The notes below the pieces were generated by a model. It worked only from the letters and a program-made list of their open reading frames with translations, was not told the origin of the DNA and made no database searches. The translations under genes were made by a program, and so were the position numbers. Shown here in pieces: positions 56,606 through 64,000 of a stretch of 64,000 bases of DNA. How positions within the stretch are numbered: position 1 is the first letter of the stretch; every line of letters starts with the position of its first letter. Source of the stretch: Pyrus communis (taxonomy: Eukaryota; Streptophyta; Magnoliopsida; Rosales; Rosaceae); the NCBI RefSeq assembly GCF_963583255.1, contig NC_084806.1:11682817-11746816 (forward strand), written 5' to 3'.

Positions 56606-59021
56606 TGATAGGAGCATATTCATGCGACTTAAATGGCTTGTTCTCGTGCATTTACGTTATGTTTCTCTCGTTATTTTAGTCCTTTATGCTTCTTTTGTGT
56701 GTTTTCAGGTTCTAAGGGCCTAGGGAGCAAGAAAGTGCATTTTGAGGCCATTTGGAGCATTTTTGGGCATGGATTGGATAGCTTATCCATGGAGCCAAGA
56801 GGATGGACGAATTTGAAGGCCTTGTATGCACTTGAAGACACAACACATTATGCCATACAAACCAACCTATTTTAGGCCCATTCTATGTACTTAAACCCTA
56901 GCCCTTTAAACTAGTTCATTTATCACTTATCAAACCATTCACTTATCACTCACCACATATCATATATTTATTACTTATCATATCATTCATTCATCTACAT
57001 ATCAATAACCACTTATCTTATCACTCAACATATCATACACTTATCACTCATCACACTTCATTATTACACCACCATTCATTCTTTAAAACACAAACAACAT
57101 TCACATGCAAACACAAGCTTTAACCAACAAACAAAACAGCCAACACATGCACCAAAACACCTTTGCCGTGGCCTTCACTCCCCCTTGCATTTTCAGCCAT
57201 TCCACTTCATCATTACACCACCTTCTCCATCTTTAATCACATGCACCACTAATTCAACACATGCACTTGTTCCTCCATTAAATCAACCACATTCATCACC
57301 AAAGAACCTTTGTGCCGTGAGTTCCATTGCATTTCCAGCATCCTCACATGCATTCCCTTCACATTCACTCACATGCATTCCCTTCACATTCACCCACATG
57401 CACATTCAATCATTCACACATCCACCACTCATTCTTCATCATTTCAACCACCTACATGCATTAATTATTAAACTCTTCATCATTGCATCCAGAAAATGAG
57501 CAAGAAAGCTTCCCAAACACATGCAAATCCATCCATGCCGTGGGTTCCCTTTGCTCCCCTTGTGCAATTCCAGTTTTCACATGTGTCCTAGCTGTTTTTC
57601 CATCATTCCTCCACACAAATGCTTAAACAAACAGCCATATGTTCCCTCCACCACCCCTATAAATACCCTAGCATTCATTCATTCACTCCCCATTCAATTC
57701 ATATCTCATATTTCCATTCACAACACTTCACACAACACAAATACCATTCCATTGCCGTGAGTCCCATTCCATTTTCTGTGCAGTTTTTCTCCTTCATTGC
57801 AGCCACTATCCAACCACTTCCCATCCCTCCAAAACACTTCACATAATCCCCAAAGCTCACTTAGACCTTGTGCTACAACAACGAGGAAGAAAAGAGTGCC
57901 TAAACGTTCATACAATTCAAGTTTGAGTTGTTGGAATTTTTAGGTGTTTCTTTGATTTCAAAGTTTAAATTTAATTCTCTTTGTTTTGTACGTATGAGAA
58001 TGGAAGAGAAGAGTGCCTAAACGTTCATACAATTCAAGTTTGAGTTGTTGGAATGTTTAGGGGTTTCTTTGATTTCAAAGTTATGAGGAACTAAACCCCC
58101 TTTAGCTAGGGGGTGATTCGAAACTATGTTTATATTTGCAATATGAATTGATTACTTTTGGTTGGTATTTCATAAGTTGTGGATTCAATTCGTTTAACTG
58201 TTTGATTGATAAATTATTTATGTATGTTCATTAAGATTGCAAGCTTAATTTTCATGCATGAATATGACGCTAGAATATAAGTGAGTTTCACCTAATCGTT
58301 ATGAACTTATATTCACAAGTAGTGGAGGTTGCTTATAAACAATCGCGTTAAACGAATTCTTGGCATAAGTTTCATGCGTATTCCATAGTAACGAATGCCT
58401 CGTCGATGTTTATGATTTCCGTTGAACTTAATGATCTTTGTTGAATGTCTCTATCATTAGTATTCCATAGTTAGGGACTTTGATTAAGAATAATTTGGTT
58501 GTAATGCGTATTCCATTCAATCCAATGAATCTAGGGAAATCTGAAAGTTAATTTAAGCGAACCTAATTAACTTGGAGCATTGAGTTTCATAATTTATCGA
58601 AAGACCAACCGAAAATCAATTTTGTATTGCAAGTGTAACATGTGTGGAGAAGAACCCCTTGGCTATTCCATCATCCATATTTTCATCACATTCATATTTA
58701 CGTTTATTCGTTTTACAATTTGCTTAGTTTATTAACTTGTTTTGTTATTTCAATTTTCGTCAAATCAAACTTCCCCCCCCTTATTTTGTTAAGTCTTAAT
58801 CATTTGATTTGTCTTATTTTATGTTTTTAAAGTATTTGGAGTCTTTTGAACTTGTTTTGAGTCTTTTAAGTTTGTCTTAGTGTTTTAAAAGTTAGTTTTA
58901 TTTATTTAAGTCAAGTGTTTAGCATCCCTAGTTAATCCCCGGTTAGAACGATCCCTACTTACATCATTACTACAATTGTCACAAATAGGGTTTAATTTGT
59001 ATGCGTATAATGCTCGCATCA
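56606..59021 (+). repeat. Athila 3' LTR
   Basis: 2416 bp, identical to the 5' LTR over the lines I compared except T at 58621 for C at 46311. The TATA box TATAAATA is at 57658-57665. It can act as a promoter reading into the copia remnant and, beyond it, the 3' part of the Ca2+-ATPase gene. Confidence 0.93.
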
Positions 59022-59169
59022 ATTGGTTGCATGTATTTATAATGCATTCCAGATTACATCAGGAAACTGAAATCCCTATTTACAAGGAGATTTGAAAATC
59101 AAAGATACAACAGAAAGATCAAACTTGGATTTACACGGAAAGGAATATCTGAAAGAGTCTCAACCTAAA

Positions 59170-62100
59170 CTAACTCTTGTGGGATAACAGTTTGACTTGA
59201 TCACAAACTCTTGAAACCACACACGGACTATGACTTGGTCTAACATCCCCCCGCAAGCTGACAGGGGGAGATACAACTGGAAGCTTGGATACTAGAAATT
59301 TGAAACGCATAGCAGACAAGCCTTTAGTGAACAAATCAGCTGTCTGATCTTGGGAACAAATATAATTCACCATTAGCTGACCACGAACCACCTTCTCACG
59401 AACATAATGATAATCAACTTCTAAATGCTTCGTTCTCGAATGAAATACTGGATTCGAAGCTAAGGCAATGGACGAGATATTGTCACACCAAATAGTTGGA
59501 CAGCCAAGATGTAACTGTAAATCACGAAAAAGGGACCGTAGCCATGACAGTTCCGCAGCGGTGTAAGCCAGCTGCCTGTACTCAGCTTCGGAACTCGAGC
59601 GAGACACCGTTTTTTGTTTCTTAGAACTCCAGGACACAAGATTGGAGCCGAAGTAAATGCAGAAACCACCAGTGGAATGCCGAGTGTCAGGATTCCCAGC
59701 ATAATCAGCATCTGAAAATGCCGTGAGATGTGTATTACCAGGTTTGTACAGAAGACCATGATTGTACGTGGCCTTAACATAACGAAGGATCCTCTTGACT
59801 GTCGTCCAATGTGTAGTCTTTGGAGAGTGCATGAACTGACATACCTGGTTCACAGCATACGAAAGATCGGGTCTGGTGATGGTAAGATATTGTAGTGCGC
59901 CAACAACACTTCGATATAAGTCTGGACTGTCATGTGCCTCACCATCATAAGCACTTAATTTCTGGCCACAAGAAACTGGAGTGGAAATCGGTTTAGCATC
60001 TAAGAACTTGGTACGCTGCAATAAATCCAACGCATACTTAGCTTGACTTAAATGCATCTGATCAGCCACATATTTGACTTCAACTCCGAGAAAATAATGT
60101 AATGGACCCAAATCCTTCATGGAAAACAAAGTTCCCAGCTTGTTGATTAAGCAAGTCATTTGCCGTGAGCTATTGCCTGTTAACAAAATATCGTCCACAT
60201 ATATCAAAAGAATCAAGTAAACACCTTTGTGATTATAAACAAACAAACTATAATCACAAGTGGATGCTTGAAACCCTAATTGAAGCAAAAATTCCGAGAA
60301 CCTATGAAACCAAGCTCGAGGAGCTTGTTTCAAGCCATAGATACTCCTTTGCAATTTGCAAACATAATTAGGATATTGCGGATCAACAAAATCGGCCGGT
60401 TGCCGCATATACACATCCTCATTCAAAAATCCATGCAAGAACGCATTCTGTACATCCAACTGTCTGATGGGCCATCGTTGTGAAACCGCAAGACTAAGGA
60501 CAAGTCTTATAGTACTGTGCTTCACCACGGGACTAAAAGTTTCTGTATAGTCAATGCCAGGCTTCTGATGAAAGCCATTTGCAACGAGCCTCGCCTTATG
60601 CCGTTCAACCGAGCCATCTGCACGTTGTTTAAGCTTGAAAACCCATTTGTTAGGCAACAAGTTCATTCGTGAATGATATGGAACAAGCTTCCAGGTACCA
60701 CACCGCTGTAAGGCATTGAACTCTTGAACCATGGCATTCCTCCATTCCTGATTTTTGATAGCCTGACTAAAACAGGTTGGTTCAACAAGAGAAGGATTAA
60801 TATTAACATGCAAGGCATACTTGGGATTACGCTTTTGAATGCCAGATTGTGAACGAGTAGTCATTCTTGCGGGTGGCACAGGCTGTTGGGTGGAGGAAGT
60901 AGGACCGTGATCATCAACTGACACGGATTGGTTCATTTCAGGAAATGGGACCGCCTCTTGCTCATTTGAAGATGAGTTGGTAGACCTAGAGGTTGCTAAA
61001 GGCATTGGGGTTGCTGTGTCACGAGGAGCAGGTAAACTAGAGGTGGAGATGAGGTTATTGGAAGGAGAAACATCAGAAGAGATGGGATTTGGTTGGGGTA
61101 GGACCTGGGAAGGCTGTGGAGGAAGTAACAAATGGGACTGTGGTGAGGGAGATAAAAGCGGAAACGTAAATAATAAGTCAGGGGAAATCATACTACCTGT
61201 GTATTCAACGCTCCCCAGGGAAGATGTGAGTTCCTTAAATGGACAAGTGTCCTCATCGAATAGGACATGGCGAGACAAATATATTCGTCTTGTGGACAAG
61301 TCTAAGCATTTGTACCCTTGATGATTCAGTGAGTAACCTAAAAACACACATGGTTTTGACTTTTGTTGGAGTTTATTTTGTGCGTAAGGCACTAACCAGG
61401 GATAACATTGACAACCAAACACTTTAAGAGTTTCATATTTGGGAATTTTGGCATACAATCGTTCATAGGGAGATTTGTGAGACAAGGCACGAGTTGGCAA
61501 CCTATTAATTAGATAAGTAGCTGTTAAACAAGCATCGACCCAATATTTATTTGGAATATGTGCATGAGAAAGCATGACAATACTGGTCTCAACAATGTGA
61601 CGATGTTTTCTTTCGGCAATACCATTTTGTTCAGGATGTTTTGGACACGAAAATCTTTGGGAAATGCCATGAGTGGCAAGATATGTTTGAAATACATGAC
61701 TTTTATACTCACCACCTTCATCACATTGAAGAGTTTTAATAGAACTATTAAACATATTTTCAACCTGGGCTTTAAACTTCACAAAAATGTCAAATACCTC
61801 AGATTTAGTTTTCATTGGAAAAATCCAAGAATAGCGAGAATAATCATCCACAAATAACACATAATAGCGAAAACCTTCAACTGAATTAACAGGAGAACAC
61901 CAAACATCAGAATGCAAAAGTTGTAAAGGGAACTGGGAAACAGACTCGGAGCTACTGAAAGGTAATTTAGTACTCTTGCCTAAGGGACATGACTGACAAA
62001 ACTTGACACTGGAAGCACCAAGAATTGGTACTTTCTTATTTGAAATTAAAAATTGGACAATAGACGAGGCAGGATGCCCAAGGCGTGAATGCCATTTCTG

Positions 62101-63534
62101 AGCCGAGACTCGAATGCCTACACACACTGAAATAGGATAATTAAACTGTCCACCGCCACCTGAAAATGGGTATAAGCCATTCTCACATCTCCCGTGGAAA
62201 AGCGTCTTCCGGGTCTTGAGGTCCTTGACAAGGAAAAAATGAGGGAAAATAAGTATATAGCAATGATTGTCTAGGGTAAATCTGTGAGCAGAAATAATAT
62301 GTGTGGAGGCAGTGGGACATCTTAAGATATTTTTCAATTCAAATGAGCAAGATTTAGTTTGTAAAGTATTTGAACCAAGATGAGAAATAGAAATTCCAGA
62401 ATCAGTACCTACGCCACCCACATGCTCATTACCGTTATACTCTTTTGGATTAGCCAAATTCTGAAGATCTGGAGTGACATGGGCATTGGCTCCAGTATCA
62501 AGCAGCCACTGATTATTGTTTTGGCGGTTAACAGGGATTGAAGAGGTGGCCATGGCAGTGAGTTTCTTGGCTGGGATCCTTCCTTCATACGCAGCATTCA
62601 TTCGTTGGTAACAATCTAGGGCAGGATGCCCTTGTTTTCCACAAATCTGGCAGATAATCCGTTCTCCTGCACTATTGAATTTTTCACCATTGCACGCAAA
62701 GTTAGGGCGCATACTGTTAGGAAAATAATTGTTGCGGGGATTGGCACCGCGCTGGTTTCCAGCAGCACCACCGCGTCCAGCCAGAGCCATTCCTCGTCCA
62801 TTGCCACGAAATCTTCCACCACGACCTCGGGCAGTGACAAAGGCATTAACAGGAGCAGCCTCCAAGAGTGGAGCAGCTTGCTCATTCATCCTCCTCTCAG
62901 TTGTCAATAAGAGCGCCTCAAGCGTAGGATACGTGATGGGAGTATCACGTGCCTGAGCAGCGTTCACGGTCATCTCATAAGCAGGCCCAAGATTGTTCAA
63001 GATAATCTGGACAAGTTCATCATCATCCACAGGTTTGCCAGCTAGGGCAAGGTTATCAGAAATAGCATTCATCTTATCAAGATAATCAGCAATCGACAAA
63101 TCACCTTTTTTTGTTTGTAGTAGTTCATTCCGCAGAAACAAAATGCGATTCTGGGATGTAGAGGCATACCGTTGCTCAAGAGCCTCCCAGGTAGCACGAC
63201 AGGTCCTCTTGCTGGCCACGACCGAGAGCACAGACGGCGTGAGCGAACCATTAATCCAGCTGAGTATCATTTGATCGTACTGCACCCATGTTGTGTACTC
63301 AGGATTGGTAGTTGTACTGCCAGAAAGTTGTTTGGGAGGGCAAACAACCGTCCCATCAACATAACCCAACAGGTCCCGACTTTTGAGAACATGTAAGATC
63401 TGAGCCAACCATAGAGGGTAATTGGTACGATCGAGCTTAATATTCACAACTGTGGTCAAAGACGAGAAGGGGTTCATAGTGGAATTTGTGAGGTTGGAGG
63501 TTTGGGTTGCAGCACCGTTGCTAGAATCGGCCAT
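59170..63534 (-). CDS. copia gag-pol polyprotein (1454 aa)
   Basis: A single uninterrupted frame from MADSSNGAATQ. The gag domain comprises residues about 20-230 (KLDRTNYPLWLAQILHVLKS; GDLSIADYLDKM) and is followed by a glycine/arginine-rich stretch (235-265). The CCHC knuckle CQICGKQGHPALDC is at 295-308 and the protease DTGA at 346-349. A gag-pre-integrase segment (WHSRLGHPAS ... CQSCPLGKSTKLPF) precedes integrase from about 535 (LLHSDVWCSPV ... FVDDYSRYSW ... HPEQNGIAERKHR). Reverse transcriptase includes YVDDILLTG near 1110, and RNase H includes DADYAGNPDTRHSTGG near 1270 with the C-terminal QTADLFTKGLS. The frame runs through the polypurine tract and ends about 75 nt inside the LTR. The gene is intact, but its 3' LTR is now interrupted by the Athila element. 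Confidence 0.95.
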   Translation of the reverse strand: MADSSNGAATQTSNLTNSTMNPFSSLTTVVNIKLDRTNYPLWLAQILHVLKSRDLLGYVDGTVVCPPKQLSGSTTTNPEYTTWVQYDQMILSWINGSLTPSVLSVVASKRTCRATWEALEQRYASTSQNRILFLRNELLQTKKGDLSIADYLDKMNAISDNLALAGKPVDDDELVQIILNNLGPAYEMTVNAAQARDTPITYPTLEALLLTTERRMNEQAAPLLEAAPVNAFVTARGRGGRFRGNGRGMALAGRGGAAGNQRGANPRNNYFPNSMRPNFACNGEKFNSAGERIICQICGKQGHPALDCYQRMNAAYEGRIPAKKLTAMATSSIPVNRQNNNQWLLDTGANAHVTPDLQNLANPKEYNGNEHVGGVGTDSGISISHLGSNTLQTKSCSFELKNILRCPTASTHIISAHRFTLDNHCYILIFPHFFLVKDLKTRKTLFHGRCENGLYPFSGGGGQFNYPISVCVGIRVSAQKWHSRLGHPASSIVQFLISNKKVPILGASSVKFCQSCPLGKSTKLPFSSSESVSQFPLQLLHSDVWCSPVNSVEGFRYYVLFVDDYSRYSWIFPMKTKSEVFDIFVKFKAQVENMFNSSIKTLQCDEGGEYKSHVFQTYLATHGISQRFSCPKHPEQNGIAERKHRHIVETSIVMLSHAHIPNKYWVDACLTATYLINRLPTRALSHKSPYERLYAKIPKYETLKVFGCQCYPWLVPYAQNKLQQKSKPCVFLGYSLNHQGYKCLDLSTRRIYLSRHVLFDEDTCPFKELTSSLGSVEYTGSMISPDLLFTFPLLSPSPQSHLLLPPQPSQVLPQPNPISSDVSPSNNLISTSSLPAPRDTATPMPLATSRSTNSSSNEQEAVPFPEMNQSVSVDDHGPTSSTQQPVPPARMTTRSQSGIQKRNPKYALHVNINPSLVEPTCFSQAIKNQEWRNAMVQEFNALQRCGTWKLVPYHSRMNLLPNKWVFKLKQRADGSVERHKARLVANGFHQKPGIDYTETFSPVVKHSTIRLVLSLAVSQRWPIRQLDVQNAFLHGFLNEDVYMRQPADFVDPQYPNYVCKLQRSIYGLKQAPRAWFHRFSEFLLQLGFQASTCDYSLFVYNHKGVYLILLIYVDDILLTGNSSRQMTCLINKLGTLFSMKDLGPLHYFLGVEVKYVADQMHLSQAKYALDLLQRTKFLDAKPISTPVSCGQKLSAYDGEAHDSPDLYRSVVGALQYLTITRPDLSYAVNQVCQFMHSPKTTHWTTVKRILRYVKATYNHGLLYKPGNTHLTAFSDADYAGNPDTRHSTGGFCIYFGSNLVSWSSKKQKTVSRSSSEAEYRQLAYTAAELSWLRSLFRDLQLHLGCPTIWCDNISSIALASNPVFHSRTKHLEVDYHYVREKVVRGQLMVNYICSQDQTADLFTKGLSAMRFKFLVSKLPVVSPPVSLRGDVRPSHSPCVVSRVCDQVKLLSHKS

Positions 63535-63569
63535 GGAAGAAAAAAAAACTGATCTGTGTCGTTAGACTG

Positions 63570-63586
63570 CTAGGGCTCGTATACCA
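63570..63586 (-). promoter_or_regulatory. Primer-binding site of the copia element
   Basis: On the minus strand, TGGTATACGAGCCCTAG directly follows the LTR end ...TTTTACA. It resembles the initiator-Met-tRNA site of plant copia elements (TGGTATCAGAGC) with changes after the first six bases. Confidence 0.6.
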
Positions 63587-63863
63587 TGTAAAACTTACAA
63601 ACACTCACAGTCTCACTTCAATTGCATACCCAATCAGTGATTGGTTGCATGTATTTATAATGCATTCCAGATTACATCAGGAAACTGAAATCCCTATTTA
63701 CAAGGAGATTTGAAAATCAAAGATACAACAGAAAGATCAAACTTGGATTTACACGGAAAGGAATATCTGAAAGAGTCTCAACCTAAACTAACTCTTGTGG
63801 GATAACAGTTTGACTTGATCACAAACTCTTGAAACCACACACGGACTATGACTTGGTCTAACA

Positions 63864-64000
63864 AAGATATCGCCCGCAGACAAGAAGTCTTTGGCTCAAA
63901 CACATACAAGCTACCACCACCAAAAGGGTTGTTCCATTTTGTGTGGGAAGCCTTCAAGGACCTCACCATTCTCATCCTTATAGGTTGCGCTGCACTTTCT
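63864..64000 (+). pseudogene. Ca2+-ATPase (ACA12/13-like), continuation after the nested insertion
   Basis: After the duplicated AAGAT, the frame of 43887-44237 resumes at 63869 as IARRQEVFGSNTYKLPPPKG, then LFHFVWEAFKDLTILILIGC at the window edge. This is the segment leading into the first transmembrane helix of plant P2B Ca2+ pumps. No base is lost apart from the target duplication, and no other disabling change is visible in 44 codons, so the gene was probably functional until the insertion. The rest lies outside the window. Confidence 0.88.

Larger units (their letters stand above)
44296..59021 (+). mobile_element. Athila-type Ty3/gypsy retrotransposon, 14.7 kb, intact
   Basis: Paired 2416 bp LTRs (44296-46711 and 56606-59021) start TGATAGGAGCATATTC and end ATGCTCGCATCA. 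A perfect 5 bp target duplication ATTGG is at 44291-44295 and 59022-59026. The primer-binding site complements tRNA-Asp (46717-46733) and the polypurine tract lies next to 56605. I noticed one difference between LTRs, C at 46311 versus T at 58621. The interior holds an uninterrupted gag-pol frame and a 4.2 kb 3' region with an antisense gene cassette. It sits inside a copia LTR, so it is the younger of the two insertions. Confidence 0.95.
44238..63863 (-). mobile_element. Ty1/copia (Ale-like) element, intact but split by a nested gypsy element
   Basis: LTR copies: 63587-63863 (277 bp), and 44238-44295 plus 59027-59245 (58 + 219 = 277 bp, split by the gypsy insertion). Aligned by eye they are identical. 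The termini are TGTAAAAC and GGTCTAACA. The target duplication AAGAT is at 44233-44237 and 63864-63868. On the minus strand the primer-binding site starts TGGTATACGAGC immediately after the LTR (63586 downwards), and a purine tract GCGGGGGGA lies at about 59246-59254. Without the nested element it is about 4.9 kb. Short LTRs and domain order suggest the Ale lineage. Confidence 0.93.

Noticed and set aside
1..64000. CRISPR arrays, bacterial-type operons, rRNA or tRNA genes
   Set aside because: None were seen. The only tRNA-like sequences are retrotransposon primer-binding sites, and the repeats are transposon-derived.

Overview
The window looks like nuclear DNA from a dicot plant, most likely Rosaceae tribe Maleae (apple or pear). 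The reasons are spliced single-copy plant genes separated by AT-rich sequence, dense layers of LTR retrotransposons and MITEs, and a ~150 bp MITE ('gttttaacgaaaag...' to '...ttttcct') that I recognise as very common in apple and that occurs four times here. The species call is inference; nothing in the sequence names it.

Four host genes are supported. (1) 14333-17034 (+) is a five-exon aluminium-induced / TSJT1-type protein with YGL and LRDR motifs (236 aa). (2) 26213-26968 (-) is a histone-fold transcription factor of the NF-YC3/9 type (251 aa), with a leader that appears spliced. (3) 31029-34644 (-) is an eleven-exon ATP-dependent (S)-NAD(P)H-hydrate dehydratase whose splice sites I traced individually; one intron is GC-AG. 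(4) 43887-44237 continuing at 63869-64000 (+) is the N-terminus of a plasma-membrane-type autoinhibited Ca2+-ATPase (ACA12/13-like), split by 19.6 kb of nested retrotransposons. Genes 1 and 3 match, from memory, the adjacent Arabidopsis loci At5g19140 and At5g19150, so this may be a small conserved synteny block that has been expanded by insertions.

Region by region: 1-1536 is the right end of a PIF/Harbinger transposon with a decayed Myb/SANT accessory gene. 1537-14180 is gene-free and packed with TIR elements, MITEs and a perfect solo LTR (9535-11550, TSD TAATT). 14181-17400 is the AILP gene. 17425-18835 holds two F-box/FBD pseudogene copies in inverted orientation. 19698-24899 is an F-box pseudogene cut by a decayed copia element. 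26213-28640 is NF-YC. 29880-30330 is a hAT remnant. 31029-34920 is the dehydratase. 35527-37775 is a second solo LTR. 37858-41428 holds LTR debris and a deleted copia element. 41640-43585 holds MITEs and short repeats. 43820-64000 is the split Ca2+-ATPase gene.

The most interesting part is the nest in the Ca2+-ATPase gene. An intact copia element (minus orientation, TSD AAGAT, identical 277 bp LTRs, 1454-codon ORF) entered the coding sequence. A 14.7 kb Athila-type Ty3/gypsy element (plus orientation, TSD ATTGG, 2416 bp LTRs with one difference noticed, intact 1839-codon gag-pol) then entered one copia LTR. Downstream of gag-pol the Athila element carries a cassette with a 225-aa coiled-coil ORF on the opposite strand, its own promoter-like upstream region, and diverged direct repeats of the polypurine-tract region on both sides. 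I cannot assign this antisense ORF to a named family; it is the best candidate for an undescribed system.
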